Assembly (NCBI RefSeq): GCF_040703035.1
Contig: NZ_CP159996.1
Location: forward strand, 344,001-408,000
Reading direction: 5' to 3'
DNA: 64,000 nucleotides
Origin: Terribacillus aidingensis
Lineage (GTDB): Bacteria; Bacillota; Bacilli; Bacillales; Amphibacillaceae
Shown here: positions 44,038 to 52,662 of the stretch, one piece after another
How positions within the stretch are numbered: the first letter of the stretch is position 1
Layout of the letters: each line of letters opens with the position of its first letter
Position numbers and translations under genes: made by a program
Notes under the pieces: model-generated
The model's input: the letters and a program-made list of their open reading frames with translations, nothing else
The model's database searches: none
What the model was told of the DNA's origin: nothing

Positions 44038-44406
44038 ATGGAGTTTTTCCTAAAGCGATTTGATCATGTCCAGCTTGCTTGTCCAAGCGGCAGCGAAGAG
44101 CAAGCAAGGGAGTTTTTTGTGGAGGTCTTCGGGTTTGAAGAAATTGAAAAACCAGCTAACTTGCGAGCAAGAGGCGGTGTTTGGTTCAATTGCAACGATA
44201 TTATTGTTCATATGGGTGTAGAAGAACCTTTTTCACCAGCACGAAAAGCCCATCCTGCTTTTGAAGTAGAGGGGCTGCTGTCTCTCAGACGTCATCTGGA
44301 TGAACACCATGTGGATTTTATCGATGATGCTGACTTGCCAGGTGCTGATCGAATTTATGTGAATGACCCTTTCGGAAACAGATTGGAATTTTTGGAATGG
44401 CATTAA
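44038..44406 (+). CDS. VOC (glyoxalase/bleomycin-resistance) family protein
   Basis: 122 residues with the paired beta-alpha-beta-beta-beta units of the VOC fold: FDHVQLACPSGSEEQAREFF, WFNCNDIIVHMG, HPAFEVEG and VNDPFGNRLEFLEW. The metal ligand positions are His in FDHVQ and Glu in RLEFLEW. Substrate unknown. AGGGGG before the ATG. Confidence 0.85.
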   Translation: MEFFLKRFDHVQLACPSGSEEQAREFFVEVFGFEEIEKPANLRARGGVWFNCNDIIVHMGVEEPFSPARKAHPAFEVEGLLSLRRHLDEHHVDFIDDADLPGADRIYVNDPFGNRLEFLEWH

Positions 44407-44434
44407 AAAAAGAACCCCTGGGGGGTTCTTTTTA
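44406..44434. terminator. Bidirectional terminator
   Basis: AAAAAGAACCCC/GGGGTTCTTTTT between the VOC gene and convergent trhO. Confidence 0.9.
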
Positions 44435-45391
44435 GTTTGCTACTGTTTCGTTTTCTAATTTCGCTAGGCGAGCTTCCACTTCTTCTTCAGTCAAGCCGTG
44501 TTCTGCAACGTACATATTACGAGGAGAACGGCGGCAGCTGTCGGAGCAGCCGCGAAGATATTTGTGCTCATTTTCTTCAGAGCAGATAATCTGGCGGTTG
44601 CAGGAAGGATCTGCACAATTAACATAACGTTCACAAGGCTGTCCATCGAAATAATCTTTGGCAACGATAACGTGTTCTGTTTGGTTGATCGGCACGGAAA
44701 TGCGGGTATCGAATACGTACATACGACCGTCCCAAAGCTTGCCTTGTACTTCAGGATCTTTTCCGTAAGTGGCAATACCGCCATGTAATTGACCGACATC
44801 CTCAAAACCTTCGCGCACGAGCCAGCCGGAGAACTTCTCACAGCGGATACCGCCTGTGCAGTAAGTCAAAACGCGTTTGCCTTCTAAGATATCTTTGTTT
44901 TCGCGGACCCAGTTTGGAAGGTCACGGAATGTTTCTATATCAGGACGGATTGCACCGCGGAAGTGACCAAGATCATATTCATAATCATTCCGTGCATCTA
45001 GAACGACAGTGTTCTCGTCTTGCATCGCTTCGTAAAATTCTTTAGGAGATAGGTAATTACCTGTCACCTCACGAGGATCTATATCATCTTCAAGACGCAG
45101 CGTCACCAATTCAGGGCGATGGCGTACATGCATTTTCTTGAAAGCATGTCCATCCGCTTCGTCGATTTTGAAGACCATATCTTCAAAACCTGGTTTCGCG
45201 TGCATCATATCCATATATGCTTGTGTTTGTTCAATCGTTCCAGAGCAAGTACCATTGATACCTTCTTTAGCTACAAGGATGCGGCCTTTAAGACCTAGTT
45301 CCTTACATTCCTTCAGATGTTCTTTGGCGAAAGCTTCGGGATCTTCAATATCTACATAGTTGTAATACAGTAATACTCGATAATCACTCAT
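44432..45391 (-). CDS. trhO: tRNA uridine(34) hydroxylase TrhO
   Basis: 319 residues. N-terminal acylphosphatase-like domain ([18 protein letters not shown]), central rhodanese with active Cys in [16 protein letters not shown], and a C-terminal Cys-rich segment ([23 protein letters not shown]) that may bind zinc. TrhO performs O2-dependent 5-hydroxylation of U34 in tRNA. AGGTGG sets the ATG at 45391; an in-frame GTG at 45403 is inside that site. Confidence 0.93.
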   Translation of the reverse strand: MSDYRVLLYYNYVDIEDPEAFAKEHLKECKELGLKGRILVAKEGINGTCSGTIEQTQAYMDMMHAKPGFEDMVFKIDEADGHAFKKMHVRHRPELVTLRLEDDIDPREVTGNYLSPKEFYEAMQDENTVVLDARNDYEYDLGHFRGAIRPDIETFRDLPNWVRENKDILEGKRVLTYCTGGIRCEKFSGWLVREGFEDVGQLHGGIATYGKDPEVQGKLWDGRMYVFDTRISVPINQTEHVIVAKDYFDGQPCERYVNCADPSCNRQIICSEENEHKYLRGCSDSCRRSPRNMYVAEHGLTEEEVEARLAKLENETVAN

Positions 45392-45507
45392 TATTTTTTC
45401 CACCTGTCATTTATATTTGCAAGATACAAAATTAGGCGTTATGTCGTTATTCATACTCTTGCAATCAAATATTTTAACACGAAAAGAAGTCCAGTACAAA
45501 TGGAATT

Positions 45508-46476
45508 TTAAAATAGCTTGTTCTTGAAATAATGCCACATGCCGAAAGTGATCAGTACAAGTAGTACGCTTACGCCAGCTGTCGTCCAGGGACTGTCTGC
45601 AAAGGGTATCGGCAAATTCATCCCGAAGAACCCAGTAACGAACGTAAGCGGAAGCATGACTGTCGAGATAATCGTCAAGACATTCAGCTTCTCCGTTGAT
45701 TTGGCACTGATGATGGAATAATACGTATCCAGGGCACTGTTTACCAAATCACGGAAGGTTTCGGTAGAGTCAACAATACGTTCCAGGTGATCAATAAGAT
45801 CGGTATAGAAGGGCACATTTTCTTCTTTGATATCGAATTTCCACTTGCCATTCACATTCAGGAAAATGCGCCGCTGCGGCAGAATCACCCTTCTGATCAG
45901 GATGATCGTCCGTTTTAGGGCAAGGAATTCCTCCGTTACTTCTTTCACGCCTTCACTATACATTTCATCTTCCAGTTCCTCGATCCGGATTCCGATACGG
46001 TCCAAGACAGGGAAGTATTCATCCGTGATGCCGTCAGCGAGTGCATAGAGAAGGAAGTCAGATCCTTGATTCATGTATCGGGAAGAACGGGAACAGATAG
46101 CATCCATCTGGCCGAGCCAGCGAAGCTTATGCTTGTGGATGGTCACGACATAATTCGGTCCCAGGAAAACATTCAGTTCGAGCGTCGTGATTTCATTATC
46201 ACTTTCCTCGTTGTAACGCAGGGCATGGAAGACGAAAAATTTGTATGCATCATAATCATCTACCTTAGCGCGGGGGCTGTCATGAAGGCAGTCTTCAATT
46301 GCCAACGGATGGAAATCGAATATCCCGGCAAGTTCATGCAGTTCGTGAGACTGTACATCATAGGCATCGATCCACAGCAGATTGTCAGGATCCTCCAAAT
46401 GACGATTACTGTCTTTCAAAGAAATATTTGTATGCATCATGTCATTATGATGATCATAAAGATACGTCTTAATCAT
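45508..46476 (-). CDS. corA: CorA-family magnesium/divalent cation transporter
   Basis: 322 residues: large acidic N-terminal cytoplasmic funnel domain, long stalk helix and two C-terminal spans. The pore signature GFFGMNLPIPF (GMN) ends TM1. AAGGAGTGGC precedes the ATG. Monocistronic. Confidence 0.94.
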   Translation of the reverse strand: MIKTYLYDHHNDMMHTNISLKDSNRHLEDPDNLLWIDAYDVQSHELHELAGIFDFHPLAIEDCLHDSPRAKVDDYDAYKFFVFHALRYNEESDNEITTLELNVFLGPNYVVTIHKHKLRWLGQMDAICSRSSRYMNQGSDFLLYALADGITDEYFPVLDRIGIRIEELEDEMYSEGVKEVTEEFLALKRTIILIRRVILPQRRIFLNVNGKWKFDIKEENVPFYTDLIDHLERIVDSTETFRDLVNSALDTYYSIISAKSTEKLNVLTIISTVMLPLTFVTGFFGMNLPIPFADSPWTTAGVSVLLVLITFGMWHYFKNKLF

Positions 46477-46938
46477 ATTGCCACTCCTTTCGTTACGTTT
46501 ATTCTTTCACAATGTTCGTAAGCTATAGTCACTATAAAAAAAGGGGTAAGGACTGTCAACAGGAATATATCTTTCTGCAAGAGGGTATGGAAGTTGGACA
46601 TGGCGGGTAAACTGGAAGTGAATACGTGTGTTTGTCGAATTTTGGAGCAAAAACCGTGACAATAGTCACGGGTATATATGCGTTGCCATGTAAGCGGATT
46701 CTGTTAGTAATACTCTATATGAAAGCGTTCTTATAGTTCGTAGGGCTCATTATTAACTTAATTTGGAGAAAAAGTTGGAATTGACTTGCATTCTTGTTCA
46801 AAAAAAGGTACTCTTAAGTAGCAAAAGGAAACGGTACGGTTGAATAAATCTTTACGATCTCTTTCACAATAAGTGGTGTAAAGGTATAACGATTCAATAC
46901 CTGTACTTTTGTACTTCTATTGTAAGGAGGTCATTTAA
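46477..46938. other. 462-bp gap: corA upstream region and cold-shock leader
   Basis: Besides the corA ribosome binding site at its left end and the csp promoter and leader at its right, it holds CCGTGAC-AATA-GTCACGG (46654-46671), a perfect 7-bp inverted repeat with no T-tract. I see no plausible gene on either strand. Confidence 0.6.
46786..46814 (+). promoter_or_regulatory. Promoter of the cold-shock gene
   Basis: TTGCAT (46786-46791), 17-base spacer, TACTCT (46809-46814). It would give a 5' leader of roughly 118 bases, the usual size for cold-shock mRNAs whose leader folds with temperature. Confidence 0.5.
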
Positions 46939-47136
46939 ATGACTGGAAAAGTAAAATGGTTTAACGCAGACAAAGGTTTTGGTTTCATCGAAAGAGAGGA
47001 CGGAGACGACGTATTCGTACACTTCTCTGCTATCCAATCTGAAGGTTTCAAAACTCTTGACGAAGGTCAAGAAGTTGAATTCGAAATCGTTGAAGGCAAC
47101 CGCGGCCCACAAGCTGCTAACGTAACTCGTCTGTAA
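46939..47136 (+). CDS. Cold-shock protein (CspA/CspB family)
   Basis: 65-residue five-stranded OB-fold RNA chaperone. RNP1 [10 protein letters not shown] and RNP2 VFVHFSAI are intact, opening [13 protein letters not shown]. Very strong AAGGAGG with 9 bases to the ATG. Binds single-stranded RNA and DNA to prevent structure at low temperature. Followed by its own terminator. Which Csp paralogue it is cannot be told. Confidence 0.96.
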   Translation: MTGKVKWFNADKGFGFIEREDGDDVFVHFSAIQSEGFKTLDEGQEVEFEIVEGNRGPQAANVTRL

Positions 47137-47150
47137 TTTCATACAATGAC

Positions 47151-47191
47151 GACAGAGGCGCATTCTGGAATTTTCCAGGATGCGTCTTTTA
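47151..47191 (+). terminator. Terminator after csp
   Basis: GCATTCTGG/CCAGGATGC stem around AATTTT, then TCTTTTAT. Confidence 0.82.
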
Positions 47192-47217
47192 TCATTTTTA
47201 AGGAGAGATGAGCGCCG

Positions 47218-47523
47218 ATGAGTCAAGATGAGCTATCGAGGAAGATCATTGAAAAATACCAGGAAGATGAACGGTTGATGATCCGAATCTTCGCACAATG
47301 GTGTACAAATCAAGATCTGGATGCTGTTACTCTATACGAACAAGCCTACCCGAACCAAGGTAAAAATGATGCGCTGAAAGAAGCTTTGGAAGAAGTCCTG
47401 CCTAAGGAAGAAGCCTCTGATATTTCAGACGAGATGGTAATGGAGGTGCTGCAGTTCTTTGGTAATGATGACTTGGCATTTGTTGTCGCATCTGCAGCAG
47501 AAGAGAGAAAGGGGAATCGATAG
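47218..47523 (+). CDS. Conserved-looking hypothetical protein upstream of xpt
   Basis: 101-residue acidic, helical, soluble protein (MSQDELSRKIIEKYQEDERL.., ends FGNDDLAFVVASAAEE). AAGGAGAG precedes the ATG. Its stop is immediately followed by the xpt start, so the two are cotranscribed and perhaps functionally tied to purine use. I recognise no domain. Confidence 0.75.
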   Translation: MSQDELSRKIIEKYQEDERLMIRIFAQWCTNQDLDAVTLYEQAYPNQGKNDALKEALEEVLPKEEASDISDEMVMEVLQFFGNDDLAFVVASAAEERKGNR

Positions 47524-48099
47524 ATGGAACTGCTCCAAAAAGCAATTCAAGAAAGAGGAACGATTATCGGGGATACAATCGTTAAAGTAGATAGCTTTTT
47601 GAATCATGAAATGGACACTGCCCTTTTATATCAAATCGGCAAGGAGTTCCGTCGTCAATTCCAGCACAAGTCTGTGACGAAAATCGTGACGATTGAAGCG
47701 GGCGGCATTGCTCCAGCGCTAATGGCTGGCCTTGCTTTCAACGTGCCGGTAGTGTATGCAAAAAAACAGAAGTCACTGACAATGAAAGGTGATGTTTATG
47801 TGGAATCTGTCTATTCGTTCACAAAGCAAGTGCATTCAGATGTGACGATCTCTAAGGATAGATTATCACCGGAGGATCACGTGCTGATTATCGATGACTT
47901 TCTTGCAAACGGAGAAGCAGCAGCCGGTTTAATCAGTATTCTTAATCAAGCTGGTGCCACTGTTGCTGGTATCGGGATTGTCATCGAGAAAAGCTTTCAA
48001 AGAGGTAGAACTCGCCTGGAGGAACTAGGTATTGAAGTAGTATCCCTTGCCCGTATTGCACGCATAGGTGAAGGGAAAATAGAATTTTTGAACTCATAA
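47524..48099 (+). CDS. xpt: Xanthine phosphoribosyltransferase
   Basis: 191 residues. PRPP loop VLIIDDFLANGEAA, KIVTIEAGGIAPALM and VVYAKKQKSLTM are typical of Bacillus Xpt, converting xanthine to XMP. Length matches. In B. subtilis xpt lies under a guanine riboswitch; none is visible here. Downstream is an AEC permease rather than the pbuX xanthine permease. Confidence 0.94.
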   Translation: MELLQKAIQERGTIIGDTIVKVDSFLNHEMDTALLYQIGKEFRRQFQHKSVTKIVTIEAGGIAPALMAGLAFNVPVVYAKKQKSLTMKGDVYVESVYSFTKQVHSDVTISKDRLSPEDHVLIIDDFLANGEAAAGLISILNQAGATVAGIGIVIEKSFQRGRTRLEELGIEVVSLARIARIGEGKIEFLNS

Positions 48100-48118
48100 C
48101 TTGATAGGATGATAGTTT

Positions 48119-49021
48119 GTGACTTACATATTGACCTTATTGCCAATCTTCGGTATTTTTCTTCTTGGTTTTGTTGGACAGAAGCTTTTGAAATTCGACA
48201 TCCGAAGCATTTCGAAGATGTCGGTTTATCTGCTGTCCCCTGTATTGGCTTTCCAAACGTTCTATGAAAATCGTCTAAGTGCTGATTATATTTATTTGGC
48301 TGTTTTTGTTGTCGGTATTTGTCTGGCGCTGGTGCTGATCTGCTATGTAATCAGTCTTTTGCGCGGATATGACCGCCAGGATACTTATAGCTTGATGCTT
48401 GGCGCCTCATTTATGAACAATGGCAATTACGGAACGCCGCTTGTCTTATTCGTGTTCGGTGCAGCGGGCTTCGATTATGCGGTTATCCTGCTTGTACTGC
48501 AGCAGCTCGTCATGGTGACGATCGGCGTCTTTATTGCTGCCAAAGGTGGAGGGGCTGTACTGTCGCCTCGTGCTACGTTCCTTTCCGTCTTGAAAATACC
48601 AATTATCTACGGAGCGATACTTGGTGTATTGTTCCAGTTGTTATCCGTCCCGCTTAGCGGTCCAATTACTGAAGCTGTCCACCTTGTGGCTGATGCGGCA
48701 ATCCCTACAGTAATGATCGTGCTTGGTATGCAGCTTGCTAATATCTCATTGAAATCCTTTGAATATGAACGTCTTACTTATGCGCTTGTCCTGAAGCTGC
48801 TTATCTCACCGGCGATCGCATATTTATTCACACTGATCCTGCCAGTAGATGACATGGTCAAACAAATCATGATTTTGGTCGCCGCAATGCCGACAGCGGC
48901 GAATACGACTCTTTACGCACTCGAATTTGGCGCTAAACCTGCTTATGTATCGAGTACAACACTGATCAGTACGTTGCTCAGTCTAATTACCTTACCTGTT
49001 TTATTGTATGTATTAATATAA
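48119..49021 (+). CDS. AEC family transporter (auxin efflux carrier-like)
   Basis: 300 residues, ten spans in two five-span halves. GASFMNNGNYGTPLVLFVFG and the C-terminal MPTAANTTLYALEF are characteristic. Members export or exchange organic acids such as malate; substrate here unknown. GTG start 19 bases after xpt; could be read with xpt. Confidence 0.85.
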   Translation: MTYILTLLPIFGIFLLGFVGQKLLKFDIRSISKMSVYLLSPVLAFQTFYENRLSADYIYLAVFVVGICLALVLICYVISLLRGYDRQDTYSLMLGASFMNNGNYGTPLVLFVFGAAGFDYAVILLVLQQLVMVTIGVFIAAKGGGAVLSPRATFLSVLKIPIIYGAILGVLFQLLSVPLSGPITEAVHLVADAAIPTVMIVLGMQLANISLKSFEYERLTYALVLKLLISPAIAYLFTLILPVDDMVKQIMILVAAMPTAANTTLYALEFGAKPAYVSSTTLISTLLSLITLPVLLYVLI

Positions 49022-49050
49022 AGAGGCCAGTTTCCTGGCCTCTTTTCTTA
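49020..49050. terminator. Bidirectional terminator
   Basis: AAAGAGGCCAG/CTGGCCTCTTT between the AEC gene and the convergent dehydrogenase. Confidence 0.9.
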
Positions 49051-49926
49051 TGCTTTCTTTGTAAACAGTTTTATTAGGGCTTGCGTGCCGAGATCCTCAT
49101 CGCCATTTTCGGCAAGACGTTCATATAAGGAGAGGCTTAGTTCCAGTCCAGGTGTTGTCATACCCATTTCCTTAGCTGCTTCCAGAGCGAGTTTCATGTC
49201 CTTGATGAAATGTTTCACATAGAAACCAGGGTCATAATCTCCTTTGATCATCCGGGGAGCAAGGTTGCTCAAGCTGAAGCTGCCGGCAGCGCCTGTCGTT
49301 ATTGACTGGAGCACCTTGGATGGGTCCATGCCTGCGTGCTCTGCATACGCGATCGCTTCACAAACGCCGACCATATTGCTCGCAATGGTTACCTGATTGA
49401 TCAGCTTCGTATGCTGTCCGAAACCGGCAGGTCCTTGGAGGATGATGTTTTCACCCATTGCTTCGAACACTGGGAGGACAGCTTGAAACGCATCTGCTTC
49501 ACCGCCGACCATGATGGCTAGTTTTCCGTTCTGCGCGCCAATATCTCCTCCTGAGACAGGAGCATCCAATGCGAAGATACCATTATCTTTTGCTTCAGTA
49601 TGGATTTCCTCTGCAAGAGCTGGCTTCGAGGTCGTCATATCAATTACATAGGTGCCCGGGCGTGCGTGATGAATAATGCCGTTTTCGCCAAAGTAGACTT
49701 CCCGAACATCGCTAGGGTAGCCAACCATCGTAATTACTGCATCCACACTGGCAGCGAGGCTTGCAGGTGTATCGTGCCAAACTGCTCCAGCATCAATCAA
49801 TTCTTCTGCTTTCGCTTTCGTTCGCGTATAGACCGCCAGTTCAAAGCCTGCCTGCATCAAATTGCGACTCATGCTTTTTCCCATAACGCCTGTGCCGATG
49901 AATCCTACTTTCTTGATAGTTCCCAT
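49048..49926 (-). CDS. Beta-hydroxyacid dehydrogenase (3-hydroxyisobutyrate dehydrogenase-like)
   Basis: 292 residues. Rossmann loop VGFIGTGVMGKSMSRNL, substrate motif DAPVSGGDIGAQNG, catalytic Lys in GFGQHTKLINQ. Tyr-Thr-Arg after strand 2 (AVYTRTKAK) suggests NADP(H). Close to B. subtilis YkwC. Substrate is a small beta-hydroxyacid. AAGGAGG sets the ATG at 49926. Confidence 0.88.
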   Translation of the reverse strand: MGTIKKVGFIGTGVMGKSMSRNLMQAGFELAVYTRTKAKAEELIDAGAVWHDTPASLAASVDAVITMVGYPSDVREVYFGENGIIHHARPGTYVIDMTTSKPALAEEIHTEAKDNGIFALDAPVSGGDIGAQNGKLAIMVGGEADAFQAVLPVFEAMGENIILQGPAGFGQHTKLINQVTIASNMVGVCEAIAYAEHAGMDPSKVLQSITTGAAGSFSLSNLAPRMIKGDYDPGFYVKHFIKDMKLALEAAKEMGMTTPGLELSLSLYERLAENGDEDLGTQALIKLFTKKA

Positions 49927-50135
49927 ATAATCCCTCCTTAGCATGCACTTTTATCGTACCTTTAAGCTTCAGGAATGTCGAGTACTGGTGATAGAATCAT
50001 GAAAAATCACAAACAATTTTTCGACAGCGAAAAACCTCGAAAGACGGCAGTTTCTTTTTTGCGACAGATTGTGAAATGAGGCAGTTGAAAAAGATAGAGA
50101 TTGAAAGAGTTATGGATATATGGTAAAGTCATTTA
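49927..50135. other. Left part of the 480-bp gap before the RNR gene
   Basis: AT-rich with scattered A and T tracts and no gene or clear hairpin that I can name. The promoter of the RNR transcript must lie around its right end or in the NrdR-box region. Confidence 0.4.
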
Positions 50136-50182
50136 TACAACATCTTGTTAGTGAAGACATAATTAAACACTATATATAGTTT
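50136..50182 (+). promoter_or_regulatory. Pair of NrdR boxes
   Basis: ACACTATATATAGTTT at 50167-50182 differs little from the NrdR consensus ACACTATATATAGTGT. A weaker site, ATACAACATCTTGTTA at 50136-50151, stands exactly 31 bases upstream, the normal spacing of NrdR pairs. About 220 bases of leader follow, including a weak AGTGT/ACACT hairpin with TTTTT at 50245-50264. Confidence 0.75.
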
Positions 50183-50406
50183 CGAAGGCGAGCAAGCCGG
50201 GTATCGATAGTAGATGAAGAAATCGCTTCATTTGCTTGATAGACAGTGTTCTCAGACACTTTTTATTTGTCGATTCTGATCTATGTTACTACTGTATCTA
50301 GTAGGACAGACAGAAGAGACAGTTTCCTGGTAGTTGCTCACTTTGTGCGTTTAGGGGAAAGAAGTACTTACAATTACACCTGTATTTTGGAGGAGGAAGT
50401 TTCAAC

Positions 50407-52623
50407 ATGTTAGATACGACACAAACAGTCAATTGGAAAGAGCATGTGGCAGCCGTGCTCGAATCACGCTTTGCAGAAGCTGATGCAAAACATCTGATTC
50501 AATATGGTGAACGCCTGATGGATCAGAAGGCTTGGTCATCAGATAAAGAGTGGTTGAACCAACTTATATTGGAAGGCTTGTCACAGCTGGATGAAGAAGA
50601 GCCGCAATGGACATACATCGCTGCCAGCCTGTATCTTGAACAGCTTTATTTCCAAGCATCACAAAACCGAGGTTACAATTTCGAAGAGAAATACGGATCA
50701 TTCTACAGCTTGATTCAGCAATTGACTGAGATCGGTATCTATAACAAATTCCTTCTCGACACATACAGTGAAGAGGAAATCAATCATTTCCATAGCTTGA
50801 TCGACTACAAGAAAGACGGACTGTTCACATACATCGGTCTGCGTACGCTGGCAGATCGTTATCTTGCGACCGACCATAAAGGCGGAACATATGAGCTTCC
50901 GCAGGAGAGATTCATGATCATCGCAATGACAGTCATGAGCAAAGAGCCTAAGGAAACGCGCAAAGAGCTTGTAACAGAAGCTTACTGGGCATTAAGCAAT
51001 CTTTATATGACAGTCGCTACACCAACATTGTCTAACTCAGGTAAGAGTTATGGTCAGCTTTCCAGCTGCTTCATTGATACAGTCGATGACAGCCTGCAAG
51101 GAATCTTCGACAGCAATACAGACATCGCCAACCTTTCAAAAAACGGAGGCGGTATCGGTGTTTATCTAGGTAAGATCCGCAGCCGAGGCAGTGCGATCAA
51201 AGGGTTCGAAGGTGCATCTTCTGGTGTGCTTCCTTGGATGAAACAGCTTAACAATACTGCAGTTAGTGTGGACCAGCTTGGTCAGCGTAAAGGTGCGATT
51301 GCCACATATCTTGATATTTGGCATAAAGACATCTTCCCATTCCTTGACGCGAAGCTGAATAACGGTGATGAGCGTCAGCGTACACATGATTTGTTCACTG
51401 GTGTCTGCCTGCCAGATATCTTCATGGAACAAGTACAATCTCGCGGTAATTGGTATCTATTCGATCCGCATGAAGTTCGACGTGTCATGGGCTTTTCTTT
51501 GGAAGATTTCTATGATGAGACTAGAGGCGATGGTTCCTTCCGTGAGAAGTACTGGGCTTGTGTAGAGAATCCAGACCTGCATAAGGAAGAGATTCCAGCT
51601 ATCAATGTGATGAAACGTATCCTGCGCAGCCAGCTGGAAACGGGCGGACCGTTCATGTTCTACCGGGATGAAGTAAACCGTCAGAATGCCAATAAGCATG
51701 CTGGTATGATTTATTCCAGTAACCTCTGTACGGAAATCATGCAAAACCAAAGCCCGACTATCATGACAGAACAAGTCACTCAAGATGGTAAAATCATCAT
51801 TACAAAAGAACCGGGTGACTTCGTTGTGTGTAACCTGTCCTCCATCTCTTTGGCTAAGGCAGTTACAGAAGATGTCCTGGAACGCCTGATTCCGATTCAG
51901 GTTCGTATGCTGGACAATGTTATTGATTTGAATACAATTCCTGTTTTGCAAGCTCAGATCACAAACCAGAAATACCGTGCTATTGGACTAGGAACGTTTG
52001 GATGGCATCACTTGCTTGCATTGAAACAAATCGATTGGGAAAGTGATGAAGCTGTAGCGTATGCAGATGAACTTTATGAGAAAATTGCTTACCTGACAAT
52101 TCGATCCAGCATGGAAATTGCGAAGGAAAAAGGTGTTTACCCTGTTTTCGAAGGTTCCGACTGGGCAGATGGAAGCTATTTTGATAATAAAGGCTACACA
52201 ACCGGCGATTCCGAACTAGACTGGAAAGGCCTGCAGGAGCAGGTGAAAGAGAATGGTATGCGTAACGCGTACTTGATGGCGGTAGCGCCGAACTCTTCTA
52301 CTGCATTGATTGCAGGAAGCACAGCTACGACAGATCCGATCTTCAGTAAGTTCTATTCTGAAGAGAAGAAGGACTATAAAATTCCGGTTACTGCACCTGA
52401 TTTGAATGAAGAAACAGATCGCTTCTATAAATCCGCTTATGAAATCGATCAGCAGTGGAGCGTGAAGCAAAATGCAGCGCGCCAAAAGCATATCGATCAG
52501 GCGATTTCTTTCAATATGTATGTTCCGAATTCCATCAAAGCAAAAGAATTGCTTGATTTGCATATTGCTGTTTGGGATTCTGGTATTAAGACATCTTATT
52601 ATTTGCGTTCTACATCCAACTAA
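50407..52623 (+). CDS. Class I ribonucleoside-diphosphate reductase alpha subunit, short C terminus
   Basis: 738 residues. Active-site elements are intact: Cys221 in LSSCFID and Cys475 in VVCNLSSISL form the redox pair, and Asn439-Cys441-Glu443 lie in NLCTEI; SSTALIAGSTATTDPIF follows. Usually the chain continues past the last helix to a flexible tail with a Cys pair that shuttles electrons from thioredoxin. Here it ends at SYYLRSTSN and a terminator follows within 3 bases. No beta subunit or nrdI gene adjoins. The N terminus has only about 45 residues before the conserved core, so a full ATP cone is doubtful. GGAGGAGG precedes the ATG. Confidence 0.9.
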   Translation: MLDTTQTVNWKEHVAAVLESRFAEADAKHLIQYGERLMDQKAWSSDKEWLNQLILEGLSQLDEEEPQWTYIAASLYLEQLYFQASQNRGYNFEEKYGSFYSLIQQLTEIGIYNKFLLDTYSEEEINHFHSLIDYKKDGLFTYIGLRTLADRYLATDHKGGTYELPQERFMIIAMTVMSKEPKETRKELVTEAYWALSNLYMTVATPTLSNSGKSYGQLSSCFIDTVDDSLQGIFDSNTDIANLSKNGGGIGVYLGKIRSRGSAIKGFEGASSGVLPWMKQLNNTAVSVDQLGQRKGAIATYLDIWHKDIFPFLDAKLNNGDERQRTHDLFTGVCLPDIFMEQVQSRGNWYLFDPHEVRRVMGFSLEDFYDETRGDGSFREKYWACVENPDLHKEEIPAINVMKRILRSQLETGGPFMFYRDEVNRQNANKHAGMIYSSNLCTEIMQNQSPTIMTEQVTQDGKIIITKEPGDFVVCNLSSISLAKAVTEDVLERLIPIQVRMLDNVIDLNTIPVLQAQITNQKYRAIGLGTFGWHHLLALKQIDWESDEAVAYADELYEKIAYLTIRSSMEIAKEKGVYPVFEGSDWADGSYFDNKGYTTGDSELDWKGLQEQVKENGMRNAYLMAVAPNSSTALIAGSTATTDPIFSKFYSEEKKDYKIPVTAPDLNEETDRFYKSAYEIDQQWSVKQNAARQKHIDQAISFNMYVPNSIKAKELLDLHIAVWDSGIKTSYYLRSTSN

Positions 52624-52662
52624 TACAAAAGGGACCTTGTTTTACAGGGTCCCTTTTTCTAT
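52624..52662. terminator. Terminator between the RNR gene and peptidase E
   Basis: AAAAGGGACC/GGGTCCCTTTT with TTGTTTTAC loop; the reverse gene's last codons lie in it. Confidence 0.88.

Noticed and set aside
46597..46660. A 19-codon frame (MAGKLEVNT..) upstream of the cold-shock gene
   Set aside because: No ribosome binding site and no supporting structure.
50214..50279. A 21-codon frame (MKKSLHLLDRQ..) in the RNR leader that might be a leader peptide
   Set aside because: No ribosome binding site before the ATG and no regulatory codon run; likely chance.
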